A stretch of 64,000 nucleotides of DNA from Gonium pectorale. Lineage: Eukaryota > Chlorophyta > Chlorophyceae > Chlamydomonadales > Volvocaceae. The DNA is taken from assembly GCA_001584585.1 (NCBI GenBank), contig LSYV01000010.1:16380-80379 (forward strand), read 5' to 3'. A program made the translations under genes and the position numbers. Shown here in pieces: positions 46,678 to 58,600 of the stretch (its first letter is position 1; every line of letters begins with the position of its first letter). The notes below the pieces were generated by a model, which made no database searches, was not told the origin of the DNA, and saw only the letters and a program-made list of their open reading frames with translations.

Positions 46678-49600
46678 ATGGGCGACGCTGGCGAACTTGC
46701 GGTCCTGGCGGGGCGCTGCCTAAAATACGGCGACGTGGTTTACTTCAAGGTTGATGGCAAACAGGGCTTCATTTCTGCGCACGACCGTGCTACACCTCAG
46801 GTATGACAACCCAGCCGGCTCAAGCGGGGCGCGGGGGCCCAGGCCAGAAACGGACCCTTCACTGCTCGGGCAGTTAACCACGTCTGAGGCCTGGGTCTTT
46901 TGCTCGTGCGGGGCATGGCGGCGTACAGCACCGTGTCCCTGTGTACCTGACCGCACCTTGCCGTACAGCACCGCGTACCACGTTTCCGCAGCGAAGGAGC
47001 AGAAATCGCCTGTGGTCCAGGCTCAAGGCTACCTGAGGCGCGCGTCGTGTGCGGCCTGTTTGGGTCCGCACGACTTCTTTCATACCTGCTCTTCCCAGGC
47101 GTTGCCCCGGATGCCTCCTGTGCGACGTCATGCCCTAACCCACATAATGTGCCCGCCGCAGATACGGACAGAGGAGCTCTCGGATGCGGCTGAGAGCCCT
47201 CCCGACATGAAGGACTGCTTATTCGAGGTGTGGGGATGGTGTTTCGTACATGCCCACGCAGGGAGGGCCCCTCCGTTCCTCGTACGGTCTGAGAGCTGCA
47301 CTGGAAGGCATGGCGCGTACGCCTCGAGCCGTCGTGGCCCGGCTCTGAGCGGGCCATCATGGCTGTATCTGAGGGGCCCCAGCCTGGCATAAGAAGACAC
47401 CTTGATGGAGACGATGTTTTGGCCAGCAGCGTGCGCAATGAGGGACCATCCGGTACCCGTGTGAGGGAGCCGGGCTACATGCCGTCGAGTGCCCCGTAGC
47501 CGCTGCGGCCAGACCCCTGGTCCAGCTGGAGTGCAGCGTCCCGAAGGCCGCTACTCGAACGGCAGCACGCACGCCGCCCAGCCCGTTGAATGCGCTTTGC
47601 GGCTGTTGGGAGAGGCGGTGGCGTCGGTGGCGGCCTAGGGGATATCTGTGGGAGGTGGCAGGGCATATCCAAAGCGCTTACGATGGTCAGGGGCCCTGCT
47701 GCAAGGTGCCGGGAGCACGGCGTCGGCAAGCCTGACGTCCACCACTCCACGCTGGTCCATGCGCGTCGGGGCATCGGGGAGGGGGGTGTCTCCGCCAGCC
47801 CTTCCTCCTCCGCTTAGCCGTAGTAGTGAACTGACGAGGCACTCGCGTTGCTAGCGAGGTTGCGTTGCTCCCATTGGTGTCCTGGTCCTTCTCTTTGCCT
47901 ACAGGGCTGTCGATGTTCACCTCCCTCCCGTCTCTCTCCTGCCTCCAATCGCCGCTGCGTGCTCCCATCGTGCCCTTCCTGCTTCGCCGCTCCAGGTGAC
48001 CAAGAAGTACCAGTACACTCAGAAGAAGGCGCTGATTGCCGAGTTGGCTCGCAATGGGCTGGTGCCGGAGGAGGTGCTGGGCGAGGTGCAAAAGGGCGTG
48101 GACGCCATGAGGTGGGATGCGGAGTGTTGGGGCGGGGTTGGGGGGCTGGCACGGGGGAACGCCATGCATGGCTCATCATACGCAGCGGAGCGGCTGTGCA
48201 TTGCGAGCGCCATCTGCCCGGTATGCAGCCGTGCCGACGCGTGCGCGGATGGGTTTGGTAAACCCGCCGCCAGCTAGCAGGGCACATATGCCGCCACCTG
48301 CCCCACGCCGCCCGCTTGCATGTATGCCGCCGGGGTGCTCGCGCATATCTGTCTTGCTTTTCCCCTAGTGGGGCACGGCTCTGCACCCAGGCCCATGCCC
48401 GTGTGCATTCTCTTGCCGCCGGCCGCCGCCCCTATCGTCGGCCCCCGCCCCGTCATGAGCCGCCCCAAGTCGTGTACTCCGAAGCGCATACAGTGTGCGC
48501 GTTGTGTGCTCGCTCGCACTGACATCCTCTTCCCCGTCCGCTTGAGCCGCCTCGCTCTGCCCCCACCCCACCGTGGCCTTTCGCAGCTCGTTTGAGGAGC
48601 GGCTGGCCGGCCATGTGGCCAAGTCCAAGGACCGGCACCGCCTGATGGGCCTGTTTGGCAGCTACCTGCGGGAGAACGCGGTGAATGAGGAGGAGTTCAA
48701 GCAGGTGGTCGGAGAGTCTGTGCTGTACGGCCAGGTGCGTTACCGTACGTGACGTTGCCAGCCTTCGTTGCAGCCCCTCAATGATGCTCACGGTGCAGAT
48801 TTGTGTTGTACGCGCAGTACCGGCCGTTTGGGGCAGCCGATTTGAGGAGGACACCGCCGATGAATGCTTGCGCTAGTGCCTAATACGGTAATAGTGATCT
48901 GCCCCCGGCGGGGTGGTGCTGCACGCCCACAGGTCCTGCAGCTGCGCCACGTGGCGACGGGCAAGTTCGCAACCATCAAGCGCACGGCCGCCGACGTGGA
49001 GCGGGGCGCTCTTAAGCTGGTGCTGGAGGAGGGCGGGCAGGAGGGCAGCTGGCTGCAGGTACGCTTGTGCAGATTACATAGCCTATGCATTGTTGTCACC
49101 TCAGCTGAAGCCATGTGGGTGGTATCATTCTTGCCATCACCCCGGCGCCTGTCCACCAACACCCACTACCAGGATCGCACGCGCAGGCTTGCGCACCGTG
49201 CCTCGCAGGCCCCGCACTGGGGCTGTTCTCAGCGTGAACATACCCGGCTACTATGCTGCAGGTTCATCGCATGATTCGAAAGTCGCCCTTTCGTCTAACC
49301 CACAATCTACGTATCTATGGGCACAAGCGTAAAGGCTCCAAAACAGGCTCGATCCCTATGGTCATGATAATACCTTGCTACCGGGGCGCAGGTGTTCAGC
49401 GGCTACCGCACTAAGCCCGAGGGCGCCAAGCTAATGCCGGGCGAGGTGGTCGCGCTCAAGGGCGTGGTGTTCAGCGGCAACGGGCTGCACGCCAGCGCGG
49501 GGGACATTGTGGACCCCGCCATGCTGCCCGTGGACAGGCACCCCTACGTCACCTCGTCCAAGGAGGTGAGCGAGCGCCAGGGCTGGAGCCGAGACGACGG

Positions 49601-52600
49601 GGACGGGGATGAGGAAAACGGGAATCGGGTGGGGTTGCAGGCTTGCAGCTCGGAGCGCTGAAGCGCACTGAGGATGTATTCACTTATGCCAGTCTTGAAC
49701 AAAGCTTGTGGCTCATGTTTTGCGACCGAAATGTCAGCACGGACGGGAGCTGGCATTTGCCTCTAGAGCTCGATGTTGAGCTAGGCACGCCGTGTGCGGT
49801 TTGAAGGAGTAGGCCGCACAATACTCCAGCCAAGCACAGGGACAGACCGGTAAAGTCGCGGGCGCGGGCCTACCCACGCAAGGTTAACGAGCAGGGTAGC
49901 GGAACGCGGCGCAGTGCAAGGGTCGGAGGGCATTGTACATGCAACCAAAAATGGCAACTGTCCGCGTGGATGACTGGGTGTGGGCAATTGTGACGCTGGT
50001 ATGGGGTGGCGGGAGGCGAGCCAGTCCGCGTGCATTGGTGACGGAACAGGGCGTTCAGTAAGACGAAACCCGCCGAACGCGCGCGCAAGCACCCCAGGGT
50101 GTGACGATGACGGGCCCTCGCTACCTCTGCTCTTGGCGTTGCGCCACCTTGCCTTGCGTATCCCCATTCCGACCCCTGCAGGTGTGTGCCTCCCCCGACG
50201 TGACGTCCTTCAAGATCATCCCCTTCTGCGTGCACGAGAAGTTGCTTCCGGCCATACGGGAGCGGCTATGCGGAATGAACTCCGTGTCCATCCAGGTGGG
50301 GCTGGGGGCTGGCTACAAGGGGCTGTGGGGAGCTGCGCGAGCAGCAAGGGCGGACAGTTGCTGGTCTGATGTGGGACGAGGAAAGGGCGCTGCACAAGGG
50401 GGCAGTGGGGTTGCGGAGCACCCTGTGCGCGGAACCACAGGCGCGACTTCGTCCCCTCCCGCGACATGTGCCATCGCAGCTCCGGTGAGGGATTCAGGCT
50501 CAGAAGTAAGCGTCACACCCGGCATGAGCCGCAACGCGCCACGCAGCGTGCGTTACTTCTGCATGCTAGCCGTTTGCTATGCAACGAACCGCCGCGCGCC
50601 CGGGTCCGCCCCGCAGGACCTGGTCGCCAACACGGTCTACATCAACGTGCTAGGCGCCCTGAACGACAAGTACCTGTACTTCGAGAGCCCGCTCACACGC
50701 AGCGACCCGAGCCGCATCGGCGGACCGGACGCGTGGCGCCTTGAGCTGGTGGCCGACGGGGTGAGCCTGACTGGCTGGCCGTGAGCCCCTGCTGGGTTGC
50801 GAACAGTCGACAGTGTACCAGGCCGACAAGTGACGCATTTATTGCAGCAAGTAAAACAGGGACAGGGAAGGCCACCTCCCGCCACCCACCCGGCCCTTAT
50901 TGCCATCCCTGTCCATATCCACCGCTCGCCTGCTTCTGCCCCCTGCCGCCCGTGGGGGGGGGTAATACGGAATGGGAAACGGGTCGCGGTCGTGGACACC
51001 GAATCGCATACTCATTAGGCATACCCCCGGGGGTGGGTGGGTGGGACTGTATGCCAGTGCGTTCCTGGCCGGTGTCCTTGCACTGCCCCCCCCCCGCACC
51101 CCCTCGGGGCATCCCCTTACGACCCGTTTCCCAGCTCTACTACCCCCGCCCCCAGAGCTTCTCTACTGAGAACGCCTTACAACCCACTCCCACTCCCTCG
51201 CCCCCGCCCCGCGCAGGGCGCCTGGCTGGGCATGCCGCTGACCAACGGCTGCAAGCTGCGCATCCGGCACCTGCCCACAGGGACCTACCTGGCGGCCCTG
51301 TCGAGCAAGGCCAGGGAGGCGGGCAAGGCGCTCAAGAACCGCCGCATCGGCAGCTCGCATGCCCTGGCCGCCGCGGCGGCAGCCGCGGAGGCGGACGGCG
51401 CGACGCCGGCGACACCCTCTGCGGCAGCCGCCGAGGCCCCGGCCGCCGCTGCTCCCGTTGTGGGCGGCCTGCCGCCGGCGCTCCACAACGCGGTGGAGCG
51501 GGACGAGGACGTTCTGCATGAGGAGGCGTTCCGGCTGGTGCTCACCCGGCGGTACAACGTGCCCGACACGCTGTGGGAGCTGCACACCTTTACAAAGGAC
51601 GAGCCGGTGAGGAAGGGGAAAGGTGTTTCCTTTCCTGTCCTTTCCTGTCCTACTGTCCTGTTCTCCTTGGGTAGCGCTCATGGGGGGGGGGTGGAATGCC
51701 CCTCAGCCCCATGCGGTTCAGCTCCCTCGGGTCGCGACCCCGTTGCTCACCATGTCCGCCCATTGGAACCCCTACCGCGTCACCGGCTCGCTGCCTGCGT
51801 TTCCTTCCCTTCCTCCTGCCCTGTCTCTGACCCCCCTCCTCTTCATCCCCACCGCACCCTACCTCCCCCCCCCCCCCCGCCAGGTCGGCACCAAGGTGTA
51901 CGCCTTCTTGAAGCACGTCGCCACGCAATACTGGCTCAGCGGCGCGGGGCCGCCCATCCCGCAGCCGCCCAGCAGCGACCCGGACGACCCGCAGGAGGAG
52001 CAGGTGTTCCCGGTGGTGCACCCCGAGAAGCTGGAGCGCAACGTGCTGCTGGTCGTCAAGCTCAGCGACAGCTTCACCGTGATGGTGGGTGCCAGGGTGG
52101 GGGGGCTTTCTCCGCCAGCATCCCGAGAGAGTGCGCGCAGGATGCAGTTCCCTTGCTGCTGCCCCAGCTCAACGCTTTCACGCCGCGCCGCCGCCGTAGC
52201 AGCTACGCGGGCCGTGCCTACGGTATACGCGGCGCTCTTGCGCCGCGCCCCTACCTACTTTCCACTTTCGCCGATCCCCCGCCGGGCCGCACCCGGTACC
52301 ATAGCCGCTTGCCCCTCGTGCCTCGCTCTGCGCCTCTCGCCCGGCACTTCGCTCAACGCCGATGTCTCCATTTCTGCCAAACTGCGATCCGGCGTCACGC
52401 GTTGCGACCCGTTGCCAACCTCCACTTCCCCCCGCCCCGCCCCCACCTCGCAGCTGCACGACCTGCAGCGCGTCATGGTGCTGCTGCGGGAGCTGCGCAA
52501 CTCACTGAACAAGGAGAAGACCCCTCCCGAGAAGGAGCTGATTGAGTTGGTGGAGGGAGGCCGAGAGGACGTGGTGGGTCGGGGCGGCGTCTTGAATTGC

Positions 52601-55600
52601 ACAAGCAGAAAGCAGAGAGCGTTCTAGGCAGAAAGGGGCAGCCGGGTGCAGTGCTCTGCCGCTACTGCTTGGAACGCCTGGCAGGGGAGGCTGGCGGCTG
52701 CGGCTGAAGAGCGGGAGCTGGCATCAGGCATCGGGGCGCCGGCACCCCGCGTCGCTCTCCTCGGATCGGGAATGCATACAGAGGGCATTTTCTGGTCTAG
52801 ATTCTCCACGCACCCGGCTGCCACCGCGCCATCCCGACCGCAACCCTCACCTGCGCCCTAACCCTAACCCCTACCTACCTCCCAACTCCACTACCCCACC
52901 TGCGCAGGTGCTGGAGGCGCTCGCCAACACACAGTACCCGGACAAGTTCCGCCTGCGCTACCCCGCGCTCAAGCGCTCGCTGCAGGACCTCGTGCGCTGG
53001 CTGGACCGGGACACCTGGACCGAGGCCACGGACGCCAACTCGCCGCACAGGGAGTACCAGGTAGGCGGGGGACTGCAAGTACACTCCGAGTCTCCAACGT
53101 ACCCGTTGGTACACTCTGGAGGACACACCATTTACTGGTTGCTGATGTACTGCATGAGTCTGTGTCGTGTGTGGGAGCCCCGTGAGCCGTTTGAGTGTAG
53201 GGACCAGCAGTTGAGGCTCAGCTCATTGATTGTATCTCAATTGAACCCTTAATCCCCTGCAGACGCTGCTCCGCGAGCTGGGCATGATCGACCTCTTAGT
53301 CACGTACATGGGTGCCGCCCGCGTGCACCTCTTCTCCGTCAGCCCCAAGCTGCGCGCCACGCGGCTGGGCCAGTGGGTGCTGGACAGCGGGAGGAAGTGC
53401 CACAAGTGGGTGGGGCGGGGGATGGGCATGTGGGGCGCCGGTGGAGAGGGGGGGGCCGCTGCCGTCTGGGCTGGGGTTCGGGCGGGGGCTGGACGCGCGT
53501 GCGCCCACCGGAACTGCGGAGACCGCCGATAACGGCGGCACATGCCTGACGGCTTCCTGGCTATCGGATAACCGACACCACACGGTATCCGGTGACTCGA
53601 AGGCAAGAAGAAGGCTTGGCCGCCGGACGGGCGACACCCAGTACGCTCCGATCAAGCCCTATTCCCTTCAACCCGCCCGGAGGGTTATCGCGGCCTTGGC
53701 TGGCCCACCTGGGAAGTCCACCGTGCTGAGGGCTTCCTCCTCCCGTGGCTAACAGGGTGCCGTTTGACTCGAATGCAGTTCAAGGTCGCGGCTGTGAAAA
53801 GTCTCGTCGCGCCGCCTCTCCTCCGGTTCTGCAGGGTCCTTCAGCTGTGTTGCAAGGCCAATGAGGCCAACCAGGCCTACGTCGCCCGCCACGCGGCCCT
53901 GGTCATGAGCCACCTGTCGCTACCGCTCACGGCGCCCGACACGCTGGCGTCCATATACGAGGACAACATGTCGCAGATGCAGGCGAGTCGCACGCGCTGC
54001 ATTTGCCACTTGCAGCGCCACAGAACGCGTGTCCGTGCGTATGGAGAGCCTGGGGTCTGGAGCTCCGGACCCCCCTGGCGCATTACGGGTATTGATGTGG
54101 TGTGGGAAGGGGTATTTTTGTGCTATGCCGGGACCGGTATCTGCACTGGCCTTCAACACCCGGCGCAGGCCATACGGTGCGCTTGTTGTATGTCCACGGC
54201 CGGCCCCATGGTGGTGGTTGACGACTTTAGCGGCCGGCCGCGGTCCGCGGGCGCCGCGCCTCGGGACGCTGGCGCCGTGCAGTCGGACGCGGCGGGGCAA
54301 AAGTAGGCCGCCCGGAAATAGGCAGCCATCGCGGCGCGTGGGCCCTTCTTAACCAGGGTTGTCGCATTCATCTGGTCGCATGCTCGCAGGCCGTCTCGCC
54401 AAACATCGTGGAGGCCAGCGTCGCGCTCATCCGCCATCACGGCCACAAGCCGCGGTTTGTGAACTTCCTGCGGCAGATCTGCGGCACACGCGGGAGGCCG
54501 ATGCCCAGCAACCAGGTAGGCGCGGGTGGACGCGCGGGAGGCACAGGGTGGCATCGCAGCCTGTTGCCACAATGGCCACATATCGCGACCGTCTTGTTCC
54601 CGAGCTCGCTGCCGCCGCTTCCTGTCCAAATGCGAGCGCTCTTGAGATTCACATAGCGTACGGCCATTCCCCCATGTGCGCCCGCTGGCTGTCCCCCATT
54701 GCCCCCCATCACTATGATGCGTGCCCGCCCCGCCGAGCCCATGCGGCCGTACTACGTCCCCACCGCCTCCTTGCACGTTCCGTCCGTCCTTTGCTCCCCC
54801 CAATATAGAACTGGATCATCGCCGAGATCGTGGGTGATGGCCGCAACCCGCTTGACGTGTTCTGCCGCGCGGGGCCCGCCTCCCGGCCCGACAGCGAGGG
54901 CGCCTCGCGGGAGACCTGGGTCATCCGCTGCCCGCGCAAGGGTGCGTCGGGACTTCCGGCCGGCGCGGGGTCGGCCCGCCGCGGCCATGGTGCGCGCGTT
55001 GTGTAGCCGCTGGCCAGCATGGGGGGCTGAGCGGCTGACAGAGCATGGTAGTCTCAGGCAGGAGCTGCATGTTTAAGCACTCTGTGCGCTATCAGCCCGT
55101 AGGTACCAGGTCCAGGTATTTTGCGCATCCATCCTCCCTGTCCCCTCCCGCCTGTCTTGCTCTTTGTCGGCCCCAGACGACCCCAGCCTGGAGCTGGAGG
55201 TCGATGCGTCCAACTTCTGCGGCGACACGGAGGACCTGACCAAGGAGGCCATCAGGGTGAGAGGGACGAACCCACGCTGCCGGAAGTCAGAGGCGCGGGA
55301 GGGAGGGAGGGATGAAGGGGGGAAGCAACTGCGAAAGCCTCCCGCCCCAGACTGCCGCCCTAATTGTCGAGTTAGTCCCTGGCTGGCTGGCAGTTGACGA
55401 AACCCGCACCCCTAACACGTTCACACGTGCTCTTGCTGTCCAGCACGTGGCTGTCCTCTTTTGTGCGCGCACACCTGCCTGACTGCCCGCCCGGCACACC
55501 ACCCTCCACAGGAGTGGGACCCGCCCGAGGAGAACTCTAACCCGGACCGCGAGCTTTTCATCTACTACTGCTACTGCCTCAAGTTCATTGTGTCGCTGTG

Positions 55601-58600
55601 CTACGGCCGCAACAGCCTCGTGCGCGACGCGGTGCTGGCGGCTTCGGAGCGGTACGGCCTGGGGCTGGAGTTCGACGCGCTGCTGAGCGCCATCTCCAAC
55701 CAGCGGCTGCCCTACATCATGCGGGGTTACTGCGTGCAGGCGAGCAACCGTGCGGGTTGGGCCTGGTGGTCGAGATGGGGATGCATGAGGCGATGGGGTA
55801 CCGCTGAGGGTAGTGCAAGTCGCGAGCAAGCGGCAGCGAGTCGGCGGGGTGCCGGGATCGGAGACAAGGGTCGTAAACCAGGGCAAGGGAGGCACATATC
55901 CATGGCCAAAAAACGTGGCCCCGTTCCTTGTTTTGGCTGCGCCCCGGTACCCACCCCGCGCAGCTCCCGCTCGCGCGGCAACGGTTGGCGCCACTGCCTC
56001 AGACTGCGTCACACCCCCTCCCCTGGAAGTGTTACAGGCCGATGCTTTGACTCGTTTGTCGACAGCTTGCATGCCAGGGCCTCAGTCCTCCATTCCCCAG
56101 AAGCGCATGATCCTATAAACCCACCCCGCCCGCAGGTCCTCCGCGCGCTGTACGTTGACATCGAGCCCTACCAGCCGCTCAAGTTGCCCCGCCACATCCG
56201 CATGCTGTCCCGCGGCTTCGCGACCGGCTCCACGCCCGCCGGCTCCGCCAACAGCGACACCATCAACGCGCTCATCAAGATGATGCTGGTGCAGCTGAAG
56301 GAGGTCCTGAACGCCACCGCCGGAGCCGACGAGCAGCACAGCGCACCCGGAAAGGTGCGCTTCATTGGGGTGGGGGGTGGGCGGTCACTCAGTGGCTGTA
56401 ATGGCGCGTTACATGGTGGAGGCGGGGGGCGACATCGATGTGCAGCGCACTGCACCACATCCCAGCCAACGGCGGCGTTTGTGCTTGGGAGCGCAAACGG
56501 CTAAGTGCAAGTGCGGGCAAGCAAATCGGCGGACAGCTCATGTGGCCCAGGCCCGACCCAAGACTAGCAATTCTTGACCCTTAACGGATCGCGGTACGGT
56601 TATGCGCGGCTTGATTGTGTGAAGACTGCGGAGGACGAGATGCATGGCATAACGCGGGCATGCCGCCCGCACCCTACCTACGTACCGGGCACCCTTACGG
56701 TATGGCCCACTTCCCGGCTTGGCAACCACCTGCTCGTCCAACGTACACACACCTGCCGTTCACGCACTCCCGTCCTCACGCTCTCAGGAGGACGAGGAGA
56801 TCAACCCGGAGGAGCGCGGGCTGCGCACCGTGGGCCGCAACACGCTGGTGCTTAACATGCTCAAGATGGTAGCGGAGATGTTCCGGCTGGGCATGATGGA
56901 CTTGGAGTCGGTCAGAACGCAGGAGATGCTGACGGTGCTGCTGGAGATCATACAGAAGCTTGACTCGCTGCCGCTGGACATGCCCGAGCGCTTCGAGCGA
57001 GGGTGAGGGCGGGCGGGGGGCAGGAACGGGTTGCCGATGGCAGTGTTGGGCCCAGTGCCGCTGGCGGCTGCGAGCGGCCGCCACACTGTGACGGCGTAGT
57101 TGAGACGACATGGACGCCTTTTCACCTACCTTGAGATGCAGCCACGAGTGGGAAACACGCCGTCACACCCTTGCCTAGGTTTGTGGTGTCGTTTCAAACG
57201 TGGTGCCAATTCAATCCCTCAAACCCGTCAACGTGTTTTGTGTGTGTGTGTCAGCTATGCAAGCAAGGTGGTGATGGAGCTCAAGAAGGTGGCGCTGGGC
57301 ACCATCGACTTCGCCCTCGACATGAAGAGCGAGCAGCAGTGCGCTGCAGTGTTTGAGCGCTTTGCAAAGTGGCAGGCCAGCCCCGAGCGCCGGGAGTACT
57401 GGGCGCGCAAGTCCAAGAGCTCGAGCCGCGGGATGCACGCGCTGGTACAGGCGGCAGGGTGAGGCAGGGGTGAGACGGCAGGGTGCAGCGTGCTGTCAAG
57501 AGTGCCGACGGTAGCGCACGTGTGCGAGACCAGTGCGGCTTCGATGAGACCAGGTTTTCAGCTTACCGGCCTGGCACGTTGCGATTGTTCTGATATATAC
57601 TTGCCCTCGTGGCCTGGTTCTTTCGTTTTTTTGCCGTTGTCCTTCCACGCCGCACGGGAGAAGCGGCTGGATGCTAGCCCGTCCTTGTCGCACCTATGTT
57701 CTGCTTGTACTCAGTACAGCGGTTCTTGCTTTCCCTTCTGGGCGTCTGCTGCCTACCTCACTCCACCTATCTGTACTTGCTCCCTGGCCTGAGCAGTCTC
57801 CCACCCCTTGTCCCGGACCCCAGCGGTTTCCTGGCCAAGAACCGTGTGCGCTCGGGGGCCAGCCTGGCCCCATCCTCGGGCAACAAGGTGGTGCCCTCCC
57901 CCGCGGCACCCTCGCTGGCTACGGGCAACGAGGGCTCTGCGGACCCGGAGGCGCCGCAGCCCAAGGACGGTGCGCCGGGTGCGTTGCGGCTGGGCCTAGC
58001 TGTGCCGGGCGAGGCGTGGGGCGGAAGGGACTTTCGCTTCGTTCTGCCCGCCATTTACGCTCCGCACGCTGCCGCTCGCCTTCTGACCGATGTAAATGGT
58101 GCCGTGCACCTGCGTACAAGCCCCGTCCCGGTTGTGCCTGCTACGCGCGTCTCCTGAACTCTCATCCGCAGACACAAGCGGCGAGGACATGGACTACGGC
58201 GGTCTGCCCATCTGGGTATCTGAGGCGTTTGCGTTCCTCGCCTCCGACAACGAGGACGGGGACTTCCCGCTCTTCAAACTGGACACCGTGGACGACACGC
58301 AGCCGCTGCACCACCAAACCAGCAGCCCCATCATGAAGCTCATGGACCTGGTCCGGTGAGGAGCCGGGGTACAGGACCGGAGACACCTCAGGGTGGCCAC
58401 GACAGAGAGGGCGGTGGTATTGTAGAAGGGAGGCAGCGGGAGGGGTTCAAGAGCGGACAGGGTCGCGGGCAGAGAGATGTCCGACCTTGACGCATGCATG
58501 ACACCGTTGCTGCTGTTTGTGCAGGTACGACGACGAGGAGCTTACCGCTCGCACGTTTACGCTGCTGGAGCGCCTGACCAGCAAGCGCGAGAAGCTGCTG

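Noticed and set aside
52856..52871. Telomere-like CCCTAACCCTAACCC
   Set aside because: Only two units, inside the polypyrimidine part of an IP3-receptor intron. Chlamydomonad telomeres use a TTTTAGGG unit, so this is coincidental pyrimidine-rich sequence.
57225..57254. Possible regulatory TG microsatellite
   Set aside because: A short GT run just before an IP3-receptor acceptor; it serves adequately as ordinary intron sequence and is not otherwise notable.
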